Assembly: GCA_016235025.1 (NCBI GenBank)
Contig: JACRMV010000004.1
Location: 248,001-312,000 of the forward strand
Origin: Rhodocyclales bacterium
GTDB lineage: Bacteria > Pseudomonadota > Gammaproteobacteria > Burkholderiales > Rhodocyclaceae
Length of the DNA stretch: 64,000 nucleotides
Direction of reading: 5' to 3'
Part shown: one piece after another, positions 9,544 through 18,891 of the stretch
How the letters are laid out: each line of letters starts with the position of its first letter
Position numbering within the stretch: the stretch's first letter is position 1
Made by a program: the position numbers and the translations under genes
Notes under the pieces: generated by a model
Databases searched by the model: none
Told to the model about the DNA's origin: nothing
Seen by the model: only the letters and a program-made list of their open reading frames with translations

Positions 9544-9897
9544 ATGGAACCCATCCAAGCCGTGCCAATCCTGCTGGTGTTCACCCAGATGCCTGACGCC
9601 GCCAGTGCCGAACTGCTGGCCGAGGCGCTGGTGACGGAACAACTGGCGGCCTGCGTGAGTGTGCTGCCCGCTGTGCGTTCCATCTACCGCTGGCAGGGGG
9701 CGCTCGAGCAGGCAGAAGAGGTGCCGCTGCTGATCAAGACCACGGCGGCGCGGTATGCCGCGCTTGAGGCGGCGATTCGCGCCCGCCATCCCTACGAACT
9801 TCCCGAAATCCTCGCTGTCCCTGTAACGCACGGCCTGCCGGACTATCTGATGTGGGTCGCGAATGAAGTCACCCAAAAAACCACCTTTCAAACCTGA
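9544..9897 (+). CDS. cutA: CutA divalent-cation tolerance protein
   Basis: A 117-residue CutA1-like trimeric protein. Family features are visible in order: the LVFTQMPD strand, AELLAEALVTEQLAACVSVLP (conserved Cys at residue 38), SIYRWQG, then EVPLLIKTT and HPYELPEI. CutA is linked to copper tolerance and in E. coli is encoded just upstream of dsbD, exactly the order seen here. The end lies in the extended N-terminal frame of dsbD, so the two are likely one transcript. The 139 bp before it hold no gene. Confidence 0.93.
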   Translation: MEPIQAVPILLVFTQMPDAASAELLAEALVTEQLAACVSVLPAVRSIYRWQGALEQAEEVPLLIKTTAARYAALEAAIRARHPYELPEILAVPVTHGLPDYLMWVANEVTQKTTFQT

Positions 9898-9898
9898 C

Positions 9899-11821
9899 AT
9901 GCTGATACGCGCCTTGCTGCTGTTTTTCCTTGCCGTGACCGGGCTGTTGGGGCCGGTTCATGCCGCCGAGCCCCTGCCGCCGGACCAGGCCTATCGGTTT
10001 TCGGCGCAGGTGATTGATGCCGGAACGCTGGAAGCGCGCTGGCAGATTGCCGACGGCTATTACATGTACCGCGAAAAGTTCAAGTTCACGCTGGAAGGCG
10101 GTGAGCTCGGCGCTCCCGTGTTGCCGCCGGGCAAGATCAAGGATGATGAGCTGTTCGGCAAGGTCGAAACCTATCGGCATGAAGTGAACATCCGCCTGCC
10201 GGTAACCGGGAGCGGCAAGGTAACGCTCAAGGCGGTGGCGCAAGGCTGCTGGGACGGCGGGATTTGCTATCCGCCGCAGAACTACAGCGCGGACCTGACC
10301 TTGCCAGCGGCAGGTTTGCCGCGTGTCGCACCGCCTGACGCTGCGGCGGCCCTGCCCGCCGTGAATGCGCCACTCGCCGTCCCGCCAGCGCGCCCCGCAG
10401 GAAGTGCCCTTGGTGTGCCGACTTTTTCCTCGCCGCCAACACTGGCTACCGTAGCACCAGCAGCACCCGCAGCAGCGATTGCGTCCACGCCAGCAGCCCC
10501 GCCGCCGGCCGCAAGCAATGAAACGGCGCGCATCGCCGGTCTGCTCAAGGGCGGCGGCCTGATGCTGACGCTGGCGACATTTTTTGGTTTCGGCCTGCTG
10601 CTCTCGCTCACCCCCTGCGTGTTCCCGATGATTCCGATTCTCTCCGGCATCATCGTCAATCACGGCCATGCGGTGACCCACCTGCGCGCCTTCGTGCTCT
10701 CGCTGGCGTATGTGCTCGGCATGGCGCTGACCTACGCCGCCGTGGGTGTGGCGGCCGGACTCTCCGGCACGCTGCTGTCTGCCGCCCTGCAAAATGCCTG
10801 GGTGCTGGGCAGCTTTGCCCTGATTTTCGTCGTGCTCTCGCTGTCGATGTTCGGCTTCTACGAGTTGCAATTGCCCACCGCGCTGCAAAGCCGGCTGTCG
10901 GCAACGGCCAACCGCCAGGGCGGTTCGTTGCCGGCGATTGCCTCGATGGGCGCGCTCTCGGCCTTGATCGTCGGCCCCTGCGTGGCGGCGCCGCTGGCCG
11001 GGGCACTGCTCTACATCGCCCAGACCGGGAACGCCGCACTCGGCGGTATGGCGCTGTTCGCGCTGGCGCTGGGCATGGGCGCGCCGCTGCTGCTGGTCGG
11101 CACCTTCTCGCGCTCGCTGCTGCCCAGGCCGGGACCGTGGATGGAAGGGGTGAAGCAGTTCTTTGGCGTGTTGATGCTGGCTACCGCGCTGTGGCTGGTG
11201 TCGCCGGTGCTGCCGGGCTGGCTCGCGATGCTGGGCTGGGCGCTGCTCCTGATCCTGCCGGCGATCTATCTTTCGGCGCTCGATCCGTTGCCGCACAATG
11301 CACATGGCTGGCAGCGCTTCGGCAAGGGGTTCGGCGTGGTGCTGCTGTTGTGCGGCGCACTGCTGCTGGTCGGACTGCTGGGCGGCGCGCAGAACCCGTT
11401 GCAGCCGCTGTCCTTCCTGCGCGGGGGCGCCGCGACACAGGCCGCCGTAGCGCCAGCGCCGACTTTTCAGCGTGTGGCTTCAGCGGCCGAACTCGACGCG
11501 CGGATCAAGGCGGCGACGGCGGCAGGACGCCCGGTGATGCTCGATTTCTGGGCCGAGTGGTGCATCAGCTGCAAGGAGATGGAGGAGTTCACCTTCGCTG
11601 ACCCACGCGTCGCGGCGCAAATGAAGAATTTTGTCCTGTTGCAGGCCGATGTCACCGCCAACAACGCGGAAGACAAGGCGTTGCTGGCGCGCTTCGAGCT
11701 GTTCGGTCCGCCAGGCATCATCTTTTTTGACCGCCAGGGCACGGAGCGGCCGGAACTCCGCATCGTCGGCTATCAGCCGGCAGAAAAATTCCTGCCCACG
11801 CTGGCGCAGGCGCTGCGCTGA
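9899..11821 (+). CDS. dsbD: DsbD thiol:disulfide interchange protein
   Basis: Inner-membrane reductase that carries electrons from cytosolic thioredoxin to periplasmic partners, including the cytochrome c maturation pathway encoded later in this window. Three modules are present: a signal peptide and N-terminal domain with its Cys pair (CWDGGIC, residues 117-123), an eight-helix core with LTPCVFPM and the paired VGPCVAAPLAG, and a C-terminal thioredoxin domain with WCISCK. Linkers are long and Ala/Pro-rich, and both carry a dispersed-element core (10417 and 11458). ATG 9899 puts the signal peptide at the N-terminus; ATG 9863 would add twelve residues. Confidence 0.95.
   Translation: MLIRALLLFFLAVTGLLGPVHAAEPLPPDQAYRFSAQVIDAGTLEARWQIADGYYMYREKFKFTLEGGELGAPVLPPGKIKDDELFGKVETYRHEVNIRLPVTGSGKVTLKAVAQGCWDGGICYPPQNYSADLTLPAAGLPRVAPPDAAAALPAVNAPLAVPPARPAGSALGVPTFSSPPTLATVAPAAPAAAIASTPAAPPPAASNETARIAGLLKGGGLMLTLATFFGFGLLLSLTPCVFPMIPILSGIIVNHGHAVTHLRAFVLSLAYVLGMALTYAAVGVAAGLSGTLLSAALQNAWVLGSFALIFVVLSLSMFGFYELQLPTALQSRLSATANRQGGSLPAIASMGALSALIVGPCVAAPLAGALLYIAQTGNAALGGMALFALALGMGAPLLLVGTFSRSLLPRPGPWMEGVKQFFGVLMLATALWLVSPVLPGWLAMLGWALLLILPAIYLSALDPLPHNAHGWQRFGKGFGVVLLLCGALLLVGLLGGAQNPLQPLSFLRGGAATQAAVAPAPTFQRVASAAELDARIKAATAAGRPVMLDFWAEWCISCKEMEEFTFADPRVAAQMKNFVLLQADVTANNAEDKALLARFELFGPPGIIFFDRQGTERPELRIVGYQPAEKFLPTLAQALR
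10412..10426 (+). repeat. Dispersed element core, copy 4 (weak flank)
   Basis: The ten-base core GCCGACTTTT is exact at 10417-10426, but the preceding CCAGC and CGCCGT are not conserved. It sits in the Ala/Pro-rich linker of DsbD and reads VPTFSS. Confidence 0.5.
11443..11467 (+). repeat. Dispersed 25-bp element, copy 5
   Basis: CGCCGT at 11443 and the perfect core CCAGCGCCGACTTTT at 11453-11467. It lies in the second DsbD linker, between the membrane core and the thioredoxin domain, reading VAPAPTFQR. Confidence 0.85.
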
Positions 11822-11846
11822 GATTTATCGAACCGGAAGGAACCCC

Positions 11847-12467
11847 ATGTTTACCGGCATCATTGCGGCCGTCGGCCGCATCACCCATGTGCAGGCGCTG
11901 GAGCAGGGCTTGCGGCTGACGGTCGAGGCGCCTGATCTTGATCTGGAGGACGTCGCCATCGGCGATTCGATCGCCCACGGCGGCGTGTGTCTCACCGTCA
12001 TTGAAAAAGCCGGGAGCCGTTACAAGGTCGATGTCTCGCGGGAAACCCTGGCCTGCACGGTTGGTCTCGAAGGGCTGAACGAGATCAATCTGGAAAAGGC
12101 GCTGCGCCTCGTCGACCGGCTCGGCGGCCACCTGGTTTCCGGTCATGTCGATGGCGTCGGCGAGGTGATCCGCTTCGCGCCGCGCGGCGAATCGCACGAA
12201 CTGGTGATCCGCGTGCCGCAGGCACTGGCGAAATACGTCGCGCAAAAGGGTTCGCTCGCGGTCGATGGCGTCTCGCTCACCGTGAACCGCGTTGTCGATG
12301 GGGTCGCCGGAACCGATGTATCGATCAATCTGATCCCGCACACCGTGGCCGTCACCACGCTGCGCCGCCTCGTCGCCGGCCACCGGGTGAATCTGGAGAT
12401 CGATCTCATCGCGCGCTACGTTGAGCGGATGCGTGCGGCGGAGGCGAGCGTGGAGCGGACGGCGTAG
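11847..12467 (+). CDS. ribE: Riboflavin synthase, alpha subunit
   Basis: A 206-residue protein with the family N-terminus MFTGII and two lumazine-binding barrel repeats (about residues 1-97 and 98-200), each with the characteristic GDSIAHGGVCLTV and GSLAVDGVSLTVN stretches. It dismutates two 6,7-dimethyl-8-ribityllumazine molecules into riboflavin, the last step of the pathway. The start follows GGAAGG at 11835-11840. It heads the ribE-ribBX-ribH cluster. I see no FMN riboswitch upstream; the gap to dsbD is only 25 bp. Confidence 0.95.
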   Translation: MFTGIIAAVGRITHVQALEQGLRLTVEAPDLDLEDVAIGDSIAHGGVCLTVIEKAGSRYKVDVSRETLACTVGLEGLNEINLEKALRLVDRLGGHLVSGHVDGVGEVIRFAPRGESHELVIRVPQALAKYVAQKGSLAVDGVSLTVNRVVDGVAGTDVSINLIPHTVAVTTLRRLVAGHRVNLEIDLIARYVERMRAAEASVERTA

Positions 12468-12511
12468 AATGCGCGCCTCTCTTTTGCTGGCCGCCCGGCC
12501 ATGAATTTGCC

Positions 12512-13618
12512 ATGAGCATCAGCCCGATTCAGGACATCATTGCCGAGATGCGCGCCGGCCGCATGGTCATTCTCGTCGACGAAGAAGACCGCGAGAATGA
12601 AGGCGACCTGGTCATTGCGGCCGAATGCTGCACGCCGGAGGCGATCAACTTCATGGCCAGGCATGGGCGCGGGCTGGTTTGCCTGACGCTGACCGAGGCG
12701 CGCTGCCGCCAGCTCGACCTGTCGCTGATGGTGCGCGACAACAAGGCGGTGCATGGCACCGCATTCACTGTTTCCATCGAAGCCGCCACAGGCGTGACCA
12801 CCGGTATTTCAGCGCATGACCGGGCCCGCACGGTGCAGGCCGCAGTGGCGAAGCATGCCCGTCCCGTCGATATCGTCCAGCCCGGCCACATCTTTCCGCT
12901 GATGGCGCAAAACGGCGGTGTGCTGGTGCGTGCCGGCCATACCGAAGCCGGCTGCGATCTGGCGCAGATGGCCGGGCTTGAGCCGGCGGCGGTGATCTGC
13001 GAAATCCTCAAGGATGACGGCAGCATGGCGCGGCTGCCTGATCTGCTCGAATTCGCGGCGCAGCATCAGCTCAAGATCGGCACTATCCGCGACCTGATCC
13101 ATTACCGCTCGGAAACCGAAAAGCTGGTCGAGTGCGTGGCGGACAAGGAGGTGACTTGTCCGCAGGGCCATTTCCGCCTGCGTGCGTTCGCCGACAAGAG
13201 CAGCGGTGACATTCATCTGGCTCTGTCGCATGGCGAGATTGCTGCCGACAGGGAGACGCTGGTGCGCGTGCATGAGGCGGTGTCGGTGCTGGATTTTCTC
13301 GATGCCGACCATTCGCGCCACAGTTTCAGTGTCGATTTCGCCCTGCGCCGTATCGCCAGCGCCGACTGTGGCGTGGTGCTGCTGCTGCATCGCGTCGAAT
13401 CGAGCCAGACGCTGCTCGCGGCCGTGCGGGGCGAACGTAGCGCGCGTCCGGCGCTGAAGTGGGATCCGCGCAGCTACGGCATCGGTGCGCAAATCCTGCA
13501 CGAGCTCGGCGTCGGCCGCATGCGCCTGATGGCCAGCCCGAAGAAAATGCCCAGCATGGCCGGCTTTGGCCTTGAAGTTACCGGCTATCTGACACCGGAC
13601 GAGGAAAATCAATCATGA
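12512..13618 (+). CDS. ribB: RibBX: DHBP synthase with a degenerate GTP cyclohydrolase II-like domain
   Basis: Residues 1 to about 205 are a complete 3,4-dihydroxy-2-butanone 4-phosphate synthase with the acidic loop [16 protein letters not shown] and the [14 protein letters not shown] motif. This domain makes the four-carbon unit for lumazine. Residues 206-368 resemble RibA, but where active enzymes have three zinc-binding cysteines this protein has [20 protein letters not shown] with none. GTP cyclohydrolase activity is therefore unlikely. Such RibBX hybrids are a recognised proteobacterial variant, and a separate ribA must exist elsewhere. The gene is coupled to ribH by ATGA. A partial dispersed element lies at 13346-13370. 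Confidence 0.9.
   Translation: MSISPIQDIIAEMRAGRMVILVDEEDRENEGDLVIAAECCTPEAINFMARHGRGLVCLTLTEARCRQLDLSLMVRDNKAVHGTAFTVSIEAATGVTTGISAHDRARTVQAAVAKHARPVDIVQPGHIFPLMAQNGGVLVRAGHTEAGCDLAQMAGLEPAAVICEILKDDGSMARLPDLLEFAAQHQLKIGTIRDLIHYRSETEKLVECVADKEVTCPQGHFRLRAFADKSSGDIHLALSHGEIAADRETLVRVHEAVSVLDFLDADHSRHSFSVDFALRRIASADCGVVLLLHRVESSQTLLAAVRGERSARPALKWDPRSYGIGAQILHELGVGRMRLMASPKKMPSMAGFGLEVTGYLTPDEENQS
13346..13370 (+). repeat. Dispersed 25-bp element, variant copy
   Basis: CGCCGT at 13346 followed in register by CGCCAGCGCCGACT, then GTG in place of TTT. It reads RRIASADCG in the RibA-like domain. The same stretch CGCCGTATCGCCAGCG, in the same frame, recurs at 27744 in tupA. Confidence 0.6.
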
Positions 13619-14067
13619 ATCTTCACGAAATCGAACCGTGTTGCAGCGGCGCCGGCCTGACTGTCGGCGTGGTGCAAAGCCGCTTCAACGAGGACGTCGG
13701 CGACGGCCTGCGCTCCGGTTGCCTGGGCGAGCTTGAGCGCCTCGGCGTCAGCGATGTCACCTATGCCACCGTGCCCGGCGCGCTGGAGTTGCCGTTGGCA
13801 TTGCAGGCGCTGGCGCAGAGCGGGAAATTTGATGCGCTGGTGGCGCTGGGCGCCGTGATTCGCGGCGAAACCTATCACTTCGAGGTCGTTTCCAATGAAT
13901 CGGCGCGCGGCATTGCCGAGGTGCAGCTCAAGACCGGCGTACCGATTGCCAATGCCGTGCTGACCACCGAAAACGACGATCAGGCGCTGGAACGCATGGT
14001 GCAAAAAGGCGCCGAGGCAGCGCAGGCGGCGGTCGAAATGGCGCATCTGTTGCGGGCGGCAAAATGA
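13615..14067 (+). CDS. ribH: 6,7-dimethyl-8-ribityllumazine synthase
   Basis: A 150-residue lumazine synthase that joins the pyrimidinedione and the DHBP four-carbon unit in the penultimate riboflavin step. Visible signatures are [37 protein letters not shown] with the catalytic His near residue 87, and [13 protein letters not shown]. The start overlaps the ribBX stop and its own stop overlaps nusB, giving the common ribH-nusB pairing. Confidence 0.95.
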   Translation: MNLHEIEPCCSGAGLTVGVVQSRFNEDVGDGLRSGCLGELERLGVSDVTYATVPGALELPLALQALAQSGKFDALVALGAVIRGETYHFEVVSNESARGIAEVQLKTGVPIANAVLTTENDDQALERMVQKGAEAAQAAVEMAHLLRAAK

Positions 14068-14501
14068 CGGACAACAACCGGTCGGCGCGTCGGCGCGCGC
14101 GTGAGTTTGCCATGCAGGGACTGTATCAATGGCAGGTGGGTGGCCAGGATGAGGCGGCAATCCAGGTCCAGGCAGAAAGCGTGGCCGGCTTCAACAAGGC
14201 CGATCGCGTGCTGTATGCGACGCTGCTGCACGAAGCCATGAGCCATGCCGATATCCTGCGGGCCGACATCGAGCCGCATGTATCGCGGCCGTGGCATGAA
14301 ATCTCGCCAATCGAGCGCAGCATTCTGCTGTTGGGTGCCTGCGAATTGCGGCTGCATCCTGAGACGCCGTATCGCGTCATCATCAACGAATGCATCGAGC
14401 TGGCCAAGTCGTTCGGCGGTGCGGACGGACACAAGTTTGTCAATGGCGTGCTGGACAAGGCCGCCCTGGCCTTGCGGGCGACAGAACTGGCCGCAAGATA
14501 G
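14064..14501 (+). CDS. nusB: Transcription antitermination factor NusB
   Basis: A 145-residue all-helical NusB. The conserved opening [18 protein letters not shown] and the late [16 protein letters not shown] and [10 protein letters not shown] are present. With NusE (S10) it binds boxA RNA in rRNA antitermination complexes. Translation is coupled to ribH by ATGA. A 72-bp gap follows before thiL. Confidence 0.95.
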   Translation: MTDNNRSARRRAREFAMQGLYQWQVGGQDEAAIQVQAESVAGFNKADRVLYATLLHEAMSHADILRADIEPHVSRPWHEISPIERSILLLGACELRLHPETPYRVIINECIELAKSFGGADGHKFVNGVLDKAALALRATELAAR

Positions 14502-14573
14502 CGGCTGGCCTGCCCATGCCGGAGTGCGCCCGATTGCCGTATCCATTCAGGTAATTCAGGTAAAAATGCGGCT

Positions 14574-15533
14574 ATGCCATCCGAATTCGACCTGATTCGC
14601 CGGTTTTTCACTCGTCTGCCACGCCATGCCCTGCTGGGGGTGGGCGATGACGGTGCCCTGCTGGCGCCCACGGCGGGCTGCGAACTGGTGGTGTCTGCCG
14701 ACATGCTGGTCGAGGGTACGCATTTCCTGCCGGATACCGATCCCGAGGCGCTGGGCTGGAAAACCCTGGCCGTGAATCTGTCGGACATCGCCGCCATGGG
14801 TGCGCTGCCGCGCTGGGCGCTGCTGGCCGCCGTGCTGCCAGCGCCAGCGCGGTGCGTCCCTGCGGGAACTTTTGATTGGCTGGAAGCCTTCGCGCGCGGT
14901 TTCTTCGCCTGCGCCACCGCCTTCGACGTCGATCTCGTCGGCGGCGATACGACGCGCGGGCCGCGGGCATTCTGCGTCACCATCCTCGGCGAGGCTCCCG
15001 CCGGACAGGCCTTGCGGCGCAGCGGAGCGCAGCCTGGCGATTCGATCTGGGTTTCCGGCCGGCCGGGGCGCGCGGCCCTGGGGCTGGCGCATCTGCAGGG
15101 ACGCGTGGTTCTGGCCGAGCCGCAATTATCTGCTTGCCTGGCGGCGCTGCACCGGCCGCAGCCGCGCGTGGCGCTCGGTCTGGCCTTGCGCGGCCTGGCG
15201 CATGCGGCGATCGACGTTTCGGATGGCCTGCTGGCCGATCTTGGGCACATCCTTGATGCCTCGGGATGCGCGGCGCATTTGTCGATTCCCGGCCTGCCGC
15301 CACCAGGCATCGAGCGCGATTGCTTTTTGGCCGGCGGTGATGATTACGAACTGGTGTTTACCGCGCCAGCGGAAGTCGATGACGAAGTGATGCGGCTCGG
15401 GCAGACCTTGCCGCTGGCGCTGACCCGCATCGGCGAGATCGTTACCGGTGCGGCCGGTTCGTTTATTCTGCAGGACGCGGAGGCGCAGGCGATTGTTGTC
15501 ACGCGGTGCGGCTTTGATCATTTTCAGAATTGA
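14574..15533 (+). CDS. thiL: Thiamine-monophosphate kinase
   Basis: A 319-residue ATP-dependent kinase making thiamine diphosphate from thiamine monophosphate. Family motifs are present: GVGDDGALL, VSADMLVEGTHF, NLSDIAAMGA, VGGDTTRGP, IDVSDGLLADLGHI and AGGDDYELVF. Between residues about 85 and 100 the sequence LPAPARCVPAGTFDWLEAF is several residues longer than my recollection of typical ThiL. That stretch is exactly where the long form of the dispersed element lies (14828-14873). The ATG at 14574 lacks a strong ribosome-binding site. Confidence 0.93.
   Translation: MPSEFDLIRRFFTRLPRHALLGVGDDGALLAPTAGCELVVSADMLVEGTHFLPDTDPEALGWKTLAVNLSDIAAMGALPRWALLAAVLPAPARCVPAGTFDWLEAFARGFFACATAFDVDLVGGDTTRGPRAFCVTILGEAPAGQALRRSGAQPGDSIWVSGRPGRAALGLAHLQGRVVLAEPQLSACLAALHRPQPRVALGLALRGLAHAAIDVSDGLLADLGHILDASGCAAHLSIPGLPPPGIERDCFLAGGDDYELVFTAPAEVDDEVMRLGQTLPLALTRIGEIVTGAAGSFILQDAEAQAIVVTRCGFDHFQN
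14828..14873 (+). repeat. Long form (46 bp) of the dispersed element, copy A
   Basis: Starts with CGCCGT and GCCAGCGCC in the same phase as the 25-bp form. About 21 extra bases (beginning AGCGCGGTGCGTCC) then separate it from the terminal ACTTTT. The last 37 bases match 33030-33066 with two differences. It lies in frame inside thiL. Confidence 0.75.
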
Positions 15534-15547
15534 AGGAGCCCAGAGCG

Positions 15548-16072
15548 ATGCTTGAAGTGAAGTCACGGATTCCCGCCCCACCGCTGCGCTTCCTGCTGGC
15601 GCATCCGGCGCACCTGATTGCCTGCGGTTTTGGCAGCGGCCTCTCGCCCATCGCGCCGGGCACGGCGGGGACGCTGCTGGCCTGGTTGTTGTGGCCGGGT
15701 TTGCAGGCGTATTTTCATCATGCCGGCTGGCTGGCCGTGTTTCTTGTTCTGCTGTTCGCGGTCGGCGCCGCGGCTTGCCAGATCACCGGCCGGGCGCTGG
15801 GCGTGGTCGATCATGGCGCCATGGTGTGGGACGAGATGGTGCCGTTCTGGTTTGTACTTTTATTTACGCCGTTGGGACTGTCCTGGCAACTGGCGGCGTT
15901 TCTGCTGTTTCGCTTCTACGACATTGCCAAACCCCAGCCAGCGCGTTACTTCGATACGGAAGTGAAAAACGGTTTTGGCGTGATGATGGACGATCTGGTC
16001 GCCGCCGCTTATACGGTGTTTACCCTGGCCGTGGCGAAGTCCCTGCTGGATGCATTCTGGCATGGAGCCTGA
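15548..16072 (+). CDS. pgpA: Phosphatidylglycerophosphatase A
   Basis: A membrane phosphatase of about 174 residues that dephosphorylates phosphatidylglycerol phosphate. Recognisable stretches are GFGSGLSPIAPGTAGTLLAW near the N-terminus, DHGAMVWDEMVPFW with the metal-binding acidic residues, and FDIAKPQPA-like FYDIAKPQPARYFD. I prefer ATG 15548, preceded by AAGGAG at 15532-15537, over ATG 15530, which would overlap thiL by ATGA. The end overlaps pncC. The thiL-pgpA-cinA order is common in beta- and gammaproteobacteria. Confidence 0.93.
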   Translation: MLEVKSRIPAPPLRFLLAHPAHLIACGFGSGLSPIAPGTAGTLLAWLLWPGLQAYFHHAGWLAVFLVLLFAVGAAACQITGRALGVVDHGAMVWDEMVPFWFVLLFTPLGLSWQLAAFLLFRFYDIAKPQPARYFDTEVKNGFGVMMDDLVAAAYTVFTLAVAKSLLDAFWHGA

Positions 16073-16553
16073 GCTGGTTGCGCTGTCGGCGGCAATCGGT
16101 GCGGCGTGTCACCAGAGCCGACTTTTATTGGCAACCGCAGAATCCTGCACCGGCGGCTGGGTGGCGCAAGTAATCACTCACACGCCGGGCAGTTCGGCCT
16201 GGTTCGAGCGCGGTTTTGTGACGTACTCGAATGCCGCCAAGAGCGAATTGCTCGGGGTACGCGCAGAGACGCTGGCCGGGTTTGGCGCCGTCAGCATCGA
16301 GACGGCGCAGGAAATGGCGGAGGGCGCGCTGAAGCACTCCAGGGCTCAGGTTTCGCTGGCGATTACCGGCATTGCCGGCCCCGGGGGTGGCTCACCGGGT
16401 AAGCCAGTGGGCACCGTATGCTTCGCCTGGTGTCGAGCGGGCGCGCTGGCGCAGACTGAAATGCTGCACTTCACCGGCGAGCGCGAGGCCATCCGGCGGC
16501 AGTCTGTGGTGCATGCACTGAAGGGGCTGCTGTCTCGTCTTGGCGCGCTATAA
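16062..16553 (+). CDS. pncC: CinA C-terminal domain protein, NMN amidohydrolase PncC
   Basis: A 163-residue stand-alone CinA-C domain, which deamidates nicotinamide mononucleotide to nicotinate mononucleotide in NAD recycling. The catalytic loop ATAESCTGGWVA and the downstream VTYSNAAKSELLGV and ITGIAGPGGGSPGKPVGTVC are clear. The large CinA N-terminal domain is absent, as in E. coli YgaD. ATG 16062 (MEPELV) is chosen; ATG 16050 is an alternative. A dispersed-element copy at 16102-16126 encodes QSRLLL just before the active-site loop. recA follows after 83 bp. Confidence 0.92.
   Translation: MEPELVALSAAIGAACHQSRLLLATAESCTGGWVAQVITHTPGSSAWFERGFVTYSNAAKSELLGVRAETLAGFGAVSIETAQEMAEGALKHSRAQVSLAITGIAGPGGGSPGKPVGTVCFAWCRAGALAQTEMLHFTGEREAIRRQSVVHALKGLLSRLGAL
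16102..16126 (+). repeat. Dispersed 25-bp element, copy 6
   Basis: CGGCGT at 16102 and CACCAGAGCCGACTTTT ending at 16126. There is one mismatch in each half against consensus. The full upstream part matches copy 7 (24026). Confidence 0.8.
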
Positions 16554-16636
16554 AGAGGCACAAACAACCCGGACATGGATGCGCAAAAACTGTGCCATCC
16601 ATGCCATAATCGAATCCACTTTCAAGGAACGGACTC

Positions 16637-17653
<1,017 letters not shown>

Positions 17654-17659
17654 ATGTGA

Positions 17660-18130
17660 GTGAATGCCTTGCGCAGCCGTGCAATCAGGCTGCTGGCCCG
17701 GCGCGAGTACACCCGTGTCGAGCTGGCGCGCAAACTGGCAGCGCATGGCACGCCGGAAGAAATTGATGCCGTGATTGCCTCCCTGGAAGCCTGTCACCTG
17801 CAGTCGGATGTTCGCTGCGCGGAAAGCCATGTGCGCGCGCATGCCGGCCGGCTGGGGTTGGTCCGCTTGCGCCAAGGCATGAGGCAGCGCGGGCTGGACG
17901 ACGCGTTGATCGAGTCGCAACTGGCAGCGGCGGCAGCGAGCGGTGACTTGCCGGATGAAATGGCGCGTGCGCGCGACCTGTGGCTGCGGAAGTTTTCTGC
18001 TGCGCCGGCTGACGCAAAGGAATGGGCGCGGCAGGCGCGCTTTCTGCAGGGGCGTGGTTTTGGTAGTGACACCATTTGTCGCCTGCTCAAGGAGCTTCCC
18101 GAAAATGCTTCCGGAGACCGGTGCGCATGA
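17660..18130 (+). CDS. recX: Regulatory protein RecX
   Basis: A 156-residue helical-repeat protein that caps and inhibits RecA filaments. The family pattern is seen in [20 protein letters not shown], then a repeat at [21 protein letters not shown] and a last one at [20 protein letters not shown]. The start is a GTG 6 nt after the recA stop. The end overlaps lptB by ATGA, joining recombination genes to LPS transport genes in one run. Confidence 0.9.
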   Translation: MNALRSRAIRLLARREYTRVELARKLAAHGTPEEIDAVIASLEACHLQSDVRCAESHVRAHAGRLGLVRLRQGMRQRGLDDALIESQLAAAAASGDLPDEMARARDLWLRKFSAAPADAKEWARQARFLQGRGFGSDTICRLLKELPENASGDRCA

Positions 18131-18891
18131 CCGCTGTGACCATCCCCGCCACCAATGCGGCCACCTTGTCGGCGCACAACCTGCGCAAGACCTACAAGGC
18201 GCGCACTGTCGTCACGGATGTTTCGTTCGAGGTTGCCGCCGGCGAAGTCGTTGGCCTGCTTGGGCCCAATGGTGCCGGCAAGACCACCTGCTTTTACATG
18301 GTCGTCGGACTGGTGGCGGCAGATGGTGGCGAAATCCGTATCGACCGGGAGGGTGAGCATGATCGCCTGACCCATTTGCCGATGTATCAGCGGGCACGCC
18401 TCGGCTTGTCCTATCTGCCGCAGGAAAATTCGGTATTCAGGAAACTCACCGTTGCGGACAATATTCGGGCCATATTGGAGTTGCAAAATCTCGATGCGGC
18501 AGAAATCGACGAGCGGGAAGAAATCCTGCTCGAGGAATTGCACATCACCCACATCCGTCAGAATCTGGCCGCGTCGCTTTCGGGCGGCGAGCGGCGACGG
18601 GTTGAAATTGCTCGTGCATTGGCGACGCGCCCGCGCTTCATCCTGCTTGACGAGCCATTTGCCGGTGTCGATCCGATTGCCGTGATCGATATCCAGAAAA
18701 TCATCGGGTTTCTCAAGGAGCGTGGTATCGGCGTGCTGATCACCGACCACAATGTGCGCGAGACGCTGGGTATCTGCGACCGCGCCACCATCATCAATGA
18801 AGGTTCGGTGCTGGCTGCTGGACATCCTTCCGAGATAGTCGATAATGAACACGTGCGTCGGGTCTATCTCGGCGAGCACTTCAGAATGTAA
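18127..18891 (+). CDS. lptB: LPS export ABC transporter ATP-binding protein LptB
   Basis: A 254-residue ABC ATPase powering LptBFGC extraction of lipopolysaccharide from the inner membrane. Walker [10 protein letters not shown], the Q-loop region [16 protein letters not shown], signature [15 protein letters not shown] and Walker [17 protein letters not shown] are all present and match LptB closely. The ATG overlaps the recX stop. lptA and lptC, often upstream, are not here; recA-recX occupies that place. rpoN follows with a 1-nt TAATG overlap. Confidence 0.95.
   Translation: MTAVTIPATNAATLSAHNLRKTYKARTVVTDVSFEVAAGEVVGLLGPNGAGKTTCFYMVVGLVAADGGEIRIDREGEHDRLTHLPMYQRARLGLSYLPQENSVFRKLTVADNIRAILELQNLDAAEIDEREEILLEELHITHIRQNLAASLSGGERRRVEIARALATRPRFILLDEPFAGVDPIAVIDIQKIIGFLKERGIGVLITDHNVRETLGICDRATIINEGSVLAAGHPSEIVDNEHVRRVYLGEHFRM

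Noticed and set aside
9869-11305. A 478-codon open frame antisense to dsbD
   Set aside because: Low-complexity Arg/Gln/His-rich translation, typical of the shadow of a membrane-protein gene.
11822-11846. FMN riboswitch before the riboflavin genes
   Set aside because: Only 25 bp separate dsbD and ribE, and none of the conserved RFN helices can be formed there.
16554-16636. LexA box upstream of recA
   Set aside because: CTGTGCCATCCATGCC begins like a box but lacks the matching ACAG half.
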